Shown here piece by piece: positions 53,766 to 64,000 of a DNA stretch of 64,000 nucleotides. Every line of letters starts with the position of its first letter. The first letter of the stretch is position 1. Source of the DNA: Seminavis robusta. Taxonomy: Eukaryota; Bacillariophyta; Bacillariophyceae; Naviculales; Naviculaceae. The notes beneath the pieces are model-generated. The model saw only the letters and a program-made list of their open reading frames with translations. It searched no databases and was not told the DNA's origin. Both the position numbers and the translations under genes were made by a program. The DNA lies in NCBI GenBank assembly GCA_903772945.1, contig CAICTM010000198.1:1-64000 (forward strand), in the 5' to 3' direction.

Positions 53766-55624
53766 CTATTGCCTGTGGCCTGGTTTCCCAAAGGCCATGT
53801 CTACAGTCCGATTGGAGAGTATCGATTTGGGGTCCATGCGAGCCCGCGTTTCATTGAACAATGCCACGGGAAAGCGAGATTGCATAAACAATCGCAAGTC
53901 CGCCACTTGGAAAATGGATTTGGGAATCTCCAGTTTGGCCCAATGACTGGTAGCACTGTACTGCTGTCCAATTTTGCGCATCAAGTCACAGTATTTGCCC
54001 GTAAAAGACTCGGTAATGGCCCGTCGTTGCCATTCCTCATCCGATGGCAAATAATGAATGATTCCTACCCAGGAATGTAGCCCTTGTGGATCTCGACTGT
54101 ACGCGGGAGACATGTACGAGCTGGAGCTGGCCGACCATCGTTGTTCAATGGGAGCCGGTGCGGGAATGTTGTCGCGTTCAATTCCTGCCAATAGTTCCTC
54201 CATGAAATCCATGTCATTGCCATTGTTGCGTTCTTGTGATCCCGTGGGAAAACAGACTTCCCAGACCCATTGCTGTCATGAACCCCAGTTATAAAATTGT
54301 GTATGAGTGAGTCCTCAATCATTAAATAAACACACATTCGCCCGTGGTATCGTACCTGCCCTCCACAATCAAATTGCAGCAGTTGATCACTTGGTTTTGT
54401 CTGATATCCTTCACTGTTTCTCCAAAACTCGGCTTCTGCCTTGTTGACGCGTTTGACATGGTCGACATTCAAGGGGTCAAATGCCAAGAGTGCGTCTCTC
54501 AATTCCCCAAATCCCATGCCCTCTATGGTTTCTTTCGTGTATGTTGTCGTAGTAGTAGTAGAGTTGTCAGCATATTCTTGGGACAGTGTCAAAAGCAAGT
54601 CGGTCAAGGGTTGAAATAATTGTTTCGTGGAGAGTGGTGCCGACGTTTGTCGTGGAACACTCTGTGGTAGTGTTTCTTCGGGATCATTGGTGACCACGAC
54701 GACGGCATCCTCAAAGGGAATCCACATGTAGCGCATATGTTTGTGTTTTTCTAGCAATTCATCGCGTTGTTCTCGGGCTTGTTGTCGTGTCAATACAAAT
54801 GTATGTTCCACCAAATCATGGGCCGGGATGCACTGCATCGTGACTTCCACCACAATTCCCAGACATCCCAATCCGACTTTGGTCAAATGAAACAATTCGT
54901 CATCTTCATCCTGCGAGGTCAATTCGATCATGCCTTGACTGGGTGTCACGATTTTGAGCTTGGTCACGTAATGATCGACGGGGGCAATGGCTTTTCCGGT
55001 TCCATGCGCCCCGACTTGCACAAAGCCACCCATTTGTTGTTCGGCAATGGATGCCAAATTGGGCAATGTGAGATTATGCGGCCGCAGTGCTTCAATGACT
55101 TGACTGACACGAGCCCCGGCTTGAGCCGTGACGGTGCGGTTGACCGTGTCCACTTTTACTACCGAATCCAAATGGGCCATGCTCATCATACCCTGTGCCT
55201 CAAACGCCAGGCCATTGGGAGAGAGTGCCGATCCCACAGGTCGTACGGACCGTCCTTGGGCGTGGCATTTTTGGACAATGGCTTCCACCTCGGCAATCGA
55301 TTCGGGTTCCCAATACGAGTCGTTGGGGACAAGCACACTGTGCGTGCCACTCCAATTGAGAATTTTGGTGGTGGTGTCGTCGTCGGCTGCTTCTTCCAGG
55401 CAAGGTTGTCGTGTATTCCAACCAAGAATAATTCCACAAGATGCCATGGCCATTCCTAGGAATGACACCAATAACTTGTGACTCTCATCCTGCTGATGAT
55501 GGCTCTTGTGAGACGAGAGGAGGACTGATAGCGACGGCAAAGCTCGAGTTGTGGAAGATTCTGGCCGAGCAAAGGTGGAAGTCCATCTCGAGGACCTGAT
55601 CAGTCGAGGTGAAAACCTCCACAT
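53766..55624 (-). CDS. GLDH: L-galactono-1,4-lactone dehydrogenase, two exons
   Basis: Exons 55624-54356 and 54272-53766 join through an 83-bp GT-AG intron into 591 aa, close to plant GLDH (about 610). It oxidises L-galactono-1,4-lactone to ascorbate in the inner mitochondrial membrane, passing electrons to cytochrome c. Seen here: a basic amphipathic presequence (1-24), a membrane segment (51-69), NWSGTHSV (90-97), the FAD-site motif RPVGSALSPNG (128-138), QAGARVSQV, QVGAHGTG and the HTFVLTRQQ region, then in exon 2 EQRWSASSS and the family-diagnostic HWAKLE (533-538). The Gly-rich FAD segment lacks the His that binds FAD covalently in the animal gulonolactone oxidase type, as in plant enzymes. 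Confidence 0.92.
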
Positions 55625-56053
55625 TGTCTATGTTACCTTCAGTAGAGTAGTCTAGAGTTTGCAATAACTAATTAATCAATCAATCGATCAATCAATCCCT
55701 ATGGCTTCAATTCTATTGCTTTCATGGATGTCAAGAGGTCGTCGCGTTTGCATTGATGGATGGATGGCCTGATGAGATCTTGCAAGGAAGTGATGCCAAC
55801 AAAAATGAGTGGAACCGCTTACGTACCGTACGTGGCAGTCTTTGATTGGCTTATTTGAATCATGATTCTTGTAAATCTTGGTGGATGCAGGAATGACCAT
55901 GCCGGCGCTCCTCCTCCTTCGATTCCTTCATCGCGGTTCCAACGTCCCAAAAACCTGGCAAACATCACATCACAACTACAACACAGCGAGCTAGTAGCAA
56001 CCAACTCAACTCTTTCGTAGCTTCCCTCATCAACAGTACTCCAATATTCGACC
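55625..56053. promoter_or_regulatory. Divergent upstream region of GLDH and UBE2J-like genes
   Basis: 429 bp. It includes AATTAATCAATCAATCGATC repeats (55668-55697) and a CCGTACGTACC-like palindrome near 55822. No defined box assigned. Confidence 0.4.
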
Positions 56054-57435
56054 ATGAGCAAGTCTCCATCTCTTCGACGCATCCAAGCAGACATTCGTGA
56101 ACTGGCATTGGATCCTTCCGATCGGTACCACGCGGCGCCCTTGGAGCATGACATGTTCGAATGGTCGGTGCAGACTTCATGACAAGACAAGAGATGGCTG
56201 TGTTTGTCTTTTTACAGCGGGTCGTCTCACGAGTGCCATTTTGGTTGTTTTTGTGTGTGTATAGGCACTTTACGATTCGTGGAGCCGATGGAACCGATTT
56301 TGAAGGAGGTGTCTATCATGGACGCATCATGGTGAGATAGTTGTGTCTTTTGTGTTTCATCTCATCGCTTGTGTGACTTGAGTGTCTGACATTCACTTAC
56401 TTTTTGTTTTTACTTTCCATTTCTTTTTTACTGTGTTATGTGTACAGCTTCCACCCGAGTATCCATTCAAGCCTCCTCATATTATTTTCTTGACTCCTTC
56501 GGGTCGATTTGAAACCAACACCAAGGTCTGCTTGTCATTCTCGGCGTACCATCCCGAACTATGGCAGCCAGCGTAAGTCTTCCATTCATCTATCCATCAG
56601 TCGATCTTTTTTTTAGACAGTGATGGGTCTTTGTTGTTTTTGATTTGGATCCTGATCTTGTCCATGCTTGCTTGCTTGCATGGTATTTTATATTTATATA
56701 TGAATATTTAGCTGGGGCATTCGTTTGATTCTCGAGGCGCTGATTAGTTTTCTACCGACACCGGCCGATGGTGCCATTGGAGCGTTGGATTGGACTGGGG
56801 ATGAACGAAAACGATTGGCCGTCAAGAGTGTCCACTACCACTGTCCCACATGTGGTTGCAAGGCGATTGAGCTACTTCCCAAACTCAAACCCAAAACGGA
56901 TACTTCTGACAGTAGTAAAAATGACAAACCAAAATCCAAATTTCAAAAGGAAATTGAAAAATTACAACAATTTCAGGCAATGGAACACGGAGAAGATAAA
57001 GATATAAACGACAACAACAATAAAGGAAAAGATGGCGAGGAAAAGGACCCGAAAGCAAAAGAAGAGGTCCCTAAAGAGGAACCAAAGCCCTCGGTGGAAA
57101 CATCCGTGGAAGCGACTACCACGACAACCAACACGAACGACGAAACGGAACCACCCACGGAACAGGCCCCGGCGGTTGTTACTCCCACTGCGGCGGCTCC
57201 ACAACAACAACAGCCTGTTGAACAAATGCAGGATCCTCCCATGGTGCAATTGCAGCAACAACAACAACAACAACAATTGGAATTCCGACAAGAAGATGGA
57301 ATGTTGTCTTGGATGGTGGATCCCGTATTACATGGAATCATTGTCATACTGGCGGTTCTCTGCTTTTTGCTCATGCGAAAGCTGCAAACCATGATGGAAG
57401 AGTTGGAGGAACTCAATGCTGTATTGGAGGGATGA
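56054..57435 (+). CDS. UBE2J-type ubiquitin-conjugating enzyme E2, four exons
   Basis: Exons 56054-56163, 56265-56331, 56448-56572 and 56712-57435 join in phase into 341 aa. The UBC fold is at about 5-150: FEWHFTIRGADGTDFEGGVY (35-54), HGRIMLPPEYPFKPP, then the active-site Cys87 in TKVCLSFSAYHPE. As in UBE2J/Ubc6, the usual HPN motif is absent and a FEGGxYHGRI segment is present. A WQPAWGIRLILEALISF block follows. The tail is disordered, Lys/Glu- then Gln-rich (Q runs near 330 codons), and ends with a membrane anchor (HGIIVILAVLCFLLM), so the enzyme sits on the ER facing the cytosol. Its role is ubiquitin transfer in ER-associated degradation. Confidence 0.92.
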
Positions 57436-58132
57436 TATGGATGGAAATGAAAATGAAATTTGAACAGTTAGGCAATATTTACGTATGCATGTATGTGTGG
57501 CAAGGCAATTGAAACAGGAACAAATCTGTAGCAACTAGATCTACTTTACACGCTTCTTTAGTTAGTTAGTTCGTACGGGCATCTATCATCTGGCTAGGTA
57601 CCTGGTACATGTATCATGGAATAAACACTGTACGTTTGCCTCGTAGTACATCGTATTTCAAAAAGTTGTGGAGCCGCACCTCCATGGTCGTCTCAGCTCC
57701 GGTACCAGGTACTGGTACCAGCCACTTGGTTGTTATTGCTTCATTCCATCACGCTGTAGCATCTACTCCTACCAGTACCGGGACAGCTAGCTAGCAACCA
57801 TATTATTTGATGCCAAGGTGGTCCAAACCGTCTAGATAGCTGCGATATTGTCTCCTTGCTGGAGCCTCACGATCGTTTAGCAAGTACCGGTAGTCTAGTT
57901 CCCACGTTGCACTCAACTACTCCATCGTACCCTGCTGGTTTTGTTTCCCTTCCTACGATACTGGTAGACTACCAACTGCCATCATTCTCTCGCTTTGTGA
58001 TGGACAGTTAGTCCAGTTGTCACGAAGAACACACTCAGTACTGTACTTCCACTTTTGACAAGTAAAATGGCTACCGTATGAACACTTTTCACATAATCTG
58101 TATCTCTAGCTAGTGGCAACTAGTCTAGCTAG
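57436..58132. other. Intergenic spacer between convergent genes
   Basis: Rich in GGTACC-type words (GGTACCAGGTACTGGTACC near 57701, ACCGGTAG near 57887) and CTAGCTAG (57786, 58125). No gene seen. Confidence 0.6.
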
Positions 58133-59233
58133 CTAGAGATGCATTCTCCGTTCCTTGTCCGAGAGAGTGAGACACCCTCCTGGAAGTTGGCAATATTGGT
58201 CCCACACATCACTTTCAGGGACGAACCAAGCTTGGGCTTCTCCAGGCTCCGAGGATAATGGCGTCGAACCAATCTGTGGCCGTGAGTCAAAGGGAACACG
58301 GAGAGACACTGTGCGTGCCAACGCATCCGTCTCAAAGGCATCTTGTCCACAGGCAAAAGGAAGCGAAACAATACAAAACTCCAATGGTTGCAAAACAATG
58401 ACACCTTTACCGTTGGAGGACAGATCGTTGCTAAGGTCAAACACTCTTGCAGTGGTCGGAGCTCTTGCCACTCCTTTAACATTACGATCAAGAGCAGGAC
58501 TGTGATGATGGTGTCGGTGATGCAACAGGCGTGGCACCAGCCAGCGATAGCCACAGGAGAGTTGTTCTTGAATGCAACGTTCTGTATAGACATTCCCCAA
58601 CCCACCCAAAAAATGCAGCTCCGATTGCATGATATGAACTTGAATGGGAGGTCCATTGGATTGCACATTTTGGAGACAGACCCATAGATCGACATGACGT
58701 TGTCGATTGCTGCTGCTTGCGTTGGTCCGTAAGATGCGGGTGCGGCAATTTTCAGTATGATTCAAGGTGACCCAAAGAGATAGACTGGATGTAGTACCTG
58801 TAGTAGTACCGCTTCCGGTAGCATGGATCATTCTACCATTGCCCTTGGCAAAAATGGCTTTGCGATTGGTCCAGCGTGACTTGGGCATTCGGTTGCAAAG
58901 GTTCATGCTACAATATGCATCTTTCCAATCTTTGCCTCCAAATGCCTTGGGTCTCTTGGTGGTGGCAATCTGGAAGCGTCGGTGGACCAAATCACTCCAA
59001 GTTTCATCCGCAGTGGCCAATTCTCGCAGGATCCCAGTGTGAGTCTGAGCCATGCTACCCAACATGGGCACGTCCATGAAGGTATAAATGTGGCACAATA
59101 TCTCTCGAGGAAGCTGAAGGAACATGTTCACCATGGAGGAAGGAACTGCAATCAATGCTGCAGCTGGTTTTTGATCGACCAATTCTTCCGTGGCCATGGC
59201 ACCACTACTGCTACCACTCAACATCATCTCCAT
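58133..59233 (-). CDS. F-box protein
   Basis: A 366-aa intronless protein from the ATG at 59233. An F-box is visible at about residues 38-85: LQLPREILCHIYTFMDVPML, then TADETWSDLVHRRF. F-box proteins bring substrates to SCF ubiquitin ligases through Skp1. The remaining 280 residues have no repeats of the LRR, kelch or WD type; a His-rich run (HHRHHHH) lies near 244 and the segment IVLQPLEFCIVSLPF may be part of a beta domain. The substrate is unknown. Confidence 0.8.
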   Translation of the reverse strand: MEMMLSGSSSGAMATEELVDQKPAAALIAVPSSMVNMFLQLPREILCHIYTFMDVPMLGSMAQTHTGILRELATADETWSDLVHRRFQIATTKRPKAFGGKDWKDAYCSMNLCNRMPKSRWTNRKAIFAKGNGRMIHATGSGTTTGTTSSLSLWVTLNHTENCRTRILRTNASSSNRQRHVDLWVCLQNVQSNGPPIQVHIMQSELHFLGGLGNVYTERCIQEQLSCGYRWLVPRLLHHRHHHHSPALDRNVKGVARAPTTARVFDLSNDLSSNGKGVIVLQPLEFCIVSLPFACGQDAFETDALARTVSLRVPFDSRPQIGSTPLSSEPGEAQAWFVPESDVWDQYCQLPGGCLTLSDKERRMHL

Positions 59234-60229
59234 CTTCCTGTTCAATTATGATGACAGAGGTGTGAATATACCAGGTATGCCTCCTCTTCTTTGACGCCTT
59301 CAGTCCTATTCTTTCCAGAGGCTTGTCATGGAGTTGATGACATTGTGGTGGTTCCGCGAAGATCACAATCAGCTGACTCCAGCCAAGTTCTCAAGTATCT
59401 TTGTGTAGAATTTGTACTACAGCCTACGTAACTTCGAATTTGGAGCTCCACGTCCTGTTCGAAGAATGTTCTTGACCTGCGCAGGTCTGTCCGTCATCCA
59501 CTATGCACGAATGAAAGATCCAAAGAAGATACCGGTACATGTACCGGTACGGTGGAAGCTCGGCGGTACAGCTCTCTGCATCAAGGCAAACTAGCAAAGG
59601 CCTTTGGGCAACACCGTGATTGTGAGTAGTGTAGTAGAGACGCCCTTTGTTGTCCATGTCAGCCAGAGGACGGGACCCAGAAGATGGCAGTGCTCTTGAG
59701 TTCTTTCTGCTTTTTGCAGACGCAGTCTGGTCCTTTTGAGTTCAAGTTTCAGGGACTGCAATGTAAATATCTACCCAACCTACCCAGGTCAGGTACCAGT
59801 AGTAGTCTACATGTATGTGCAATCGAGTAGTTATTCATTTTACGTGACTCGCTGAACACAAATACGCAATTTTATAATGAGATGAAACCAATACTGGGAC
59901 CCTTGGTGTCCCGTTCTTGTTAATTGCGTTTCTTCATGATGCTGCGGTAAGATATTCACGGCGCTGGATCTTTCAATTGTTGACCAACTTCATCTGATTG
60001 ATCCAGTGGGAGCCGTCTGGATCCAAATGTAGTGGATTTGTCGTCACAGATCCACTCTTAGTTTCACCAGGTACCAGGTACCCTCGTTCTTCCAAGACAT
60101 GTATTGGCTTTTTAGTTTCCAGAGAAAATGAAAAAGAAACTATCAATCAGAGGCAGTCTTGGCCCCAATGGATTTTCCAACAAAGCCAGACAACGAGAGA
60201 GCCAAGCCTTTCATTCGCCCACTTCTCAC
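59234..60229. other. Intergenic spacer
   Basis: About 1 kb; no gene supported. ACCGGTACATGTACCGGTAC near 59531 is a long perfect palindrome. CAGGTACCAGGTACC lies near 60069. Confidence 0.6.
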
Positions 60230-62083
60230 TCATGAGTACTTCTTGTCAGCCTCGTCTCGCGAGTCACCCCATCCGAATGGAATCCAGCTATGAGGCTTCT
60301 GGTCGACCATCTGTTCCGCGTCCATAAACGCTAACTCTGGTTCTTCAAACACGATTTCCTCGGATGGGGATCGCGGCGTGATAGTGCTGACGAAAACATC
60401 CGAAGATGGTCCCGAGGTTGGTAACTTTACACGTGCCTCAATCTGATCCATCATTTCGTCGTCGGACATGACGGCAGTCGTGAGCAACAGTGGCTCGGAT
60501 ACGTGGTTGCTTCTGCTACCACGAACGTCATTTCCGCCATTCAGGTGGCTGTCATCTTCCAATGGTGTTGTCGTGTTGGCATGCTTTTCTGTTACGCTGG
60601 CGACATCATGAGAGCCATCTCCGTCCTGCTGTGCCTCCACATTGTTTGACTTTTTGGCCTTTTCATGTGCCCGTTGACTCTTCTTCATTTCAATTTCCAT
60701 CAACGCCGCATTGACCTTTTCTTCTGGTGATTTGATGTGTTCTTCCAAGTCCTGCTCAATTCGTTCCATGATACTCTTGGCTTGCCGACTGTTTTCTCTC
60801 ATGGAACTAAGGACCAGCGCCAATCGAGCCAATTCTGGGTCGACAATTTCGTTGGGCGGGAGTGTCAATATGTACCTCCAATCAGCGTTTTGTTGCATTT
60901 CGGACGCCCGGAATTTGTCCATGTCCTCCTCATCATCGTAGTAGTCATCCAGCTTTTTTGCGATTCCACTGTCATCCAGTTTTTGCTTTCGTTGTGTAAA
61001 GAGTGCACTATCTTGTTGCAGCTCGGTACATTCATTTTTGAATCGATCCAACATGGTTTGATAATCGCGTTCGCAAGTCAGCCATCGTTGAGTAGCAGCG
61101 GCATACTGACTCTGCAAGGTGATACCACCGAGTTGATCGTCATAGTAGTGCTTGTACGTGTGCGTCCCAGCACGGTCTCCAGCCGGCACTTCCACGGTTT
61201 CCGAAGGCAACTCTGCCAACAAGAGCTCTGGATTGTCTTCATAAATATCTTCCTTGGTACGTTTGGAACAGCCTTTACAACAACCACATATACATGGATC
61301 CTGTTCACTTTCTTGCTCTCTTTGTTGCACAACTTTACAGAGTGGAGTTGACTTGGGTGTCATGCAAGACAAACACAAACAGAGAAGCAGCAAGAAGAAC
61401 ATGATAACCATATAGATGGCCCCCGTTCCAATATCACAAGCATATGCATTGTTGCTAAAGAGTTTGCATTCGTTGTGAGAAAAGGCAAGGAAGCAGCCTG
61501 GCAGAGATGCTGCTGCCAAGGCAAAGCACAGGTGGGCAATCACCCGCGAACATGGAAACCGACAACAGCAGAATTCCACCATGAGGAAAAACATGGCCAG
61601 ACCAGAAAATCCAAGAGACAAACTGGATCCCCATTGCGCCACACGTAGTTCCAGTGATTTATCGCGTGGATCGTCTTCATCGTACCAGTAGCAAATCTCG
61701 TCTTCGATGTGGTATTTGTATCGCCATATGCCTAGACCAGCCTGATCCGCTTCGAGACTTCCCGTGGGCGAATTTGGAGTACCACCGGTAGCGTTTGTTC
61801 TGTTGTTCACTTGTAGAACCCACGCCAAAGTTCCATTTCTACCGGTATTCCCAGTGTAGGTAGTGGCAGTAGAAGACGAATCCACCTGTTGATCCAGTGG
61901 CTTGAGGTATATCAGAAACTCGCAGCTAAAGACCGCTAGTACTCCCATGGCAACTGCTGCCGAGATGGCGCAAAACAGTAGGAACTGACAAAACCGTGCA
62001 CATCCATCCGTATGTTCATCTACCGCATTAAACTGTTGAGATGGAAGGTAGGAGCCAGGTCGAGATCGTCCCCGGCGAGGCAT
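60230..62083 (-). CDS. Four-TM membrane protein with long cytosolic tail
   Basis: A 617-aa intronless protein from the ATG at 62083 (MPRRGRSRPG). Membrane segments are at about 34-60, 155-175, 183-203 and 220-242. Loop 1 (about 61-154) has N-glycosylation sites (NRT, NAT) and a Cys/Trp pair, and loop 2 holds HNECKLFSNNAYACD. This topology resembles tetraspan proteins, but no tetraspanin CCG motif is seen. After TM4 comes a Cys cluster (DPCICGCCKGCSK, 262-274), which may be palmitoylated or bind metal. A long cytosolic region with coiled coils (about 330-500) and a disordered acidic tail follow. No named family; a structural or signalling role at a membrane is inferred. Confidence 0.75.
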   Translation of the reverse strand: MPRRGRSRPGSYLPSQQFNAVDEHTDGCARFCQFLLFCAISAAVAMGVLAVFSCEFLIYLKPLDQQVDSSSTATTYTGNTGRNGTLAWVLQVNNRTNATGGTPNSPTGSLEADQAGLGIWRYKYHIEDEICYWYDEDDPRDKSLELRVAQWGSSLSLGFSGLAMFFLMVEFCCCRFPCSRVIAHLCFALAAASLPGCFLAFSHNECKLFSNNAYACDIGTGAIYMVIMFFLLLLCLCLSCMTPKSTPLCKVVQQREQESEQDPCICGCCKGCSKRTKEDIYEDNPELLLAELPSETVEVPAGDRAGTHTYKHYYDDQLGGITLQSQYAAATQRWLTCERDYQTMLDRFKNECTELQQDSALFTQRKQKLDDSGIAKKLDDYYDDEEDMDKFRASEMQQNADWRYILTLPPNEIVDPELARLALVLSSMRENSRQAKSIMERIEQDLEEHIKSPEEKVNAALMEIEMKKSQRAHEKAKKSNNVEAQQDGDGSHDVASVTEKHANTTTPLEDDSHLNGGNDVRGSRSNHVSEPLLLTTAVMSDDEMMDQIEARVKLPTSGPSSDVFVSTITPRSPSEEIVFEEPELAFMDAEQMVDQKPHSWIPFGWGDSRDEADKKYS

Positions 62084-62778
62084 GATGGGGCTGACTGCGA
62101 AGAAGAAATGACTCGACTCGATGCGAACACCTATCGAAAGGCGATGTGGGGGGTGAAGATGGGGTAGAATCTTATCCAGCAATTGCAAAGATGCTGGCCC
62201 GGTCCACAAGCACCGGTAGATCTATTAGATGTCTGGCAGCTTTGTACCACTTGCGATAATGTCTCTCTACTCCAACTAACTCATTCCTTCTCTCATGCAC
62301 CTCTGTTTTCGGCGTTGTGGGTTGTGGACATACGAGTAGCATGGCGTCGCCAAGATTTCAGATTTGCAGCTAGTGCGTTAAGGTTAAGACTACTAGTACC
62401 TAGGCGAGGTTTCTAGCAAAAAAAGTGATCTAGCTAGCTAGTCTACATGTTGTAGTACATGTAGTGCAAGGTGCAAGGATGTGCGAAGCTTTCGCGAAAT
62501 CGCGCAATCGATTTCATCTGTGACTCGCCTCCGACTGAGTGTCTGACTCGACCCTTTTCTTGTGCAAGGCTCCCCACCGCCGCATTCTCACCATTCAGCC
62601 TCAGTCCGGTCCAAATTTTACTCACAGAGCGGAGCACCGGCGTGTCGCACATCGCTGAGACGAGCAGAGCAGGAGCGACAGTAAGCATAAAATCAAACAT
62701 CAGCAAAAGCAAAAACAAAACAAGAGCTCACAGTGCAGCAGCCTAACACTACAACAACAACAGCACACAACAACCAAA
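62084..62778. other. Divergent upstream region
   Basis: 695 bp between the four-TM gene and the 193-aa gene, holding both promoters. CTAGCTAGCTAG and TACATGT words lie near 62424-62462. The A/C-rich stretch 62690-62778 is probably the 5' UTR of the following gene. No gene seen. Confidence 0.55.
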
Positions 62779-63360
62779 ATGTCCTTCAAAGACTCCATCA
62801 CCAATGCCTCTGTTCGCCACTTCAGTGGATACATCTGCCTCAAGCCCCAAGTGGGGGATGATCTCAGCAAAGTCTACAGCCCAAGTGCCATCAGTGCAGT
62901 CTGGAAGAAGTGGGCAATGGCACGCATGACACAAAAGAAGCCCTGTGTTGGTATCATTGACAGCGTTGAAAACAAGTTTTCCGAGGATCCAGTTGTGAAG
63001 GTCACTGGAGAACTGAACTCTTGTCATCATGAAGCTATGAATGATGCAGAGGTAATTGAAACATTGAAGTCTCTGTTCTGCACCCTGGCCAAGGCCCTCA
63101 AGCAGACACAGACTGAGTTCAAGTTCTACGGAGACAATGATAAGTACTTGTGCCGGTACAACATCTGCCACTCCAAGAAATCACTTCGTCAATCCTGGGG
63201 AAAGCTTCGAGCATCTGCTTTGTTGGAGGATGAAGAACAAGATGAGACCATCACACAACACATGCAACTCCCTGGAATGGAACCTCCCAAGAAGGAAGTA
63301 AGCCTCAATGACCTGATGACTTGGTATTGTCCGATGGGCCCAACAGAGGTTGAATGCTAG
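62779..63360 (+). CDS. Unknown 193-aa protein
   Basis: An intronless frame from the ATG at 62779 after an ACAACAACC-rich leader (AAAATGTCC). The product is soluble, with balanced charge and nine Cys residues (e.g. YICLKP, KKPCVGIID, NSCHHE, YLCRYNICHS, MTWYCPM). Helical segments include AEVIETLKSLFCTLAKALKQ. The C-terminus ends VEC and a stop. I recognise no domain. Clean codon structure and leader context support a real gene. It could belong to a mobile element, but nothing nearby shows this. Confidence 0.6.
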   Translation: MSFKDSITNASVRHFSGYICLKPQVGDDLSKVYSPSAISAVWKKWAMARMTQKKPCVGIIDSVENKFSEDPVVKVTGELNSCHHEAMNDAEVIETLKSLFCTLAKALKQTQTEFKFYGDNDKYLCRYNICHSKKSLRQSWGKLRASALLEDEEQDETITQHMQLPGMEPPKKEVSLNDLMTWYCPMGPTEVEC

Positions 63361-64000
63361 GGGGAGTAGCTTGTTAGGGGGGAGCAGCTTGGCAGAAGGC
63401 TCCATTGCACAGACTCATAAAAAGAATTTAGAATAAACTGTACGTAACTTAGAACGATTGGAATAAACTTTGAGCAGGTTCTGTAGAACAAACTCACAAA
63501 CAAGCCTAGAATTAACTTAACATCAACGATTTCAAGAAAACTTTGAGAGGGCTGCGTCGTCTCCTGACTTTTGGCCCAAATTCGCTCTGTTGCTCTCTTG
63601 TGGCCTGGGGATGCAAACAAAGAAAGCAGACTGTATCATAGCAGTAGAAGTTATCGTAATGGAAACAAAGAAAGCGGAAAGCCCACCACAGAGGCGGGAT
63701 CTGCTGCGTGGGCTGTGTACCTGGTAGCAGAATGCCTTAAAACAGACGAGGCCAATGGAAGCAGTTGGCAGCTCTATGAATCTGAGCCAACAAGATCAAG
63801 CAAAGGTGCAGTACCGGTATGGTAGATATGCGGAGTCATAAGAGGGCGACGTAACCTGCCATCTTAAGGATGTCCCACGGGGTAAGGGCCAGTTTCAGTC
63901 GTGCTTCGCAAACAACACGAGAATAGCACGACAACAACAACAAAACCTCCATTTGGAGATGCTGCCTTCAACCAATTCTTGCTCGACACCAGTGGCGAGT
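63361..64000. other. 3' flank, no gene seen
   Basis: Contains the AT-rich 3' UTR of the preceding gene. A plus-strand frame at 63571-63825 has no motif. A new gene may begin beyond the window edge, where the sequence becomes CAACAACAAC-rich. Confidence 0.5.

Noticed and set aside
54767-55459. 230-codon plus-strand frame
   Set aside because: Antisense shadow of the GLDH exon, which has strong family motifs.
56973-57416. Ser/Cys-rich minus-strand frame
   Set aside because: Antisense of the CAA-rich tail of the UBE2J-like gene; no independent evidence.
60737-61351. 204-codon plus-strand frame
   Set aside because: Antisense shadow of the four-TM protein gene; hydrophobic only because of complementary codons.
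63571-63825. 84-codon frame near the right edge
   Set aside because: No motif, no start context and no leader; likely chance in the 3' flank.

Overview
The window looks like nuclear DNA of a diatom, most likely a raphid pennate one. The grounds are short GT-AG introns of about 60-95 bp, signal peptides that end in front of a phenylalanine (the diatom plastid-entry type), copia-type retroelement fossils, an ISXO2-like transposase, a class C receptor, and roughly balanced base composition with AT-rich spacers. The species cannot be named from sequence alone.

Region 1 (1-15.99 kb) is a graveyard of old mobile elements. A large imperfect palindrome (arms 1-2900 and 3408-6335) carries copia pol fossils, 280-bp LTR-like boxes and short tandem repeats. 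More broken copia pieces follow in both orientations (6.5-12.3 kb), then a Ty3/gypsy integrase tail (12.74-13.26 kb) and a stretch with no recognisable gene. I see no host gene here.

Region 2 (15.99-23.90 kb) is a second inverted duplication with about 2.6-kb arms and a 2.7-kb spacer. Each arm holds one copy of an unknown gene for a small, probably plastid-targeted protein with three internal repeats. The copies are divergent, identical over 158 residues, and differ at the C-terminus. The spacer holds a broken DNA transposon and an LTR with a clear tRNA-Met primer-binding site.

Region 3 (23.9-64 kb) is ordinary gene-bearing DNA: a TPR-like protein, an RRM protein, a stand-alone ISXO2-like protein that lacks its catalytic triad, a small secretory/plastid membrane protein, a SABATH-type methyltransferase, an unknown secreted protein, a patatin-like lipase, a Mutator-like element with terminal inverted repeats, a class C (GABA-B-like) receptor, a PLOD-type glycosyltransferase (three exons), a large MscS-like channel (six exons, one of 28 nt), a 1.4-kb minisatellite, a GAF protein, L-galactono-1,4-lactone dehydrogenase (two exons, ascorbate synthesis), a UBE2J-type ubiquitin-conjugating enzyme (four exons, ERAD), an F-box protein, a four-TM protein and an unknown 193-aa protein. 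Exon joins were worked out by hand; in every spliced model all phases close and the total length is a multiple of three. The genes do not form one pathway.

Spacers between host genes are rich in the palindromic words CTAGCTAG and GGTACC/ACCGGT.
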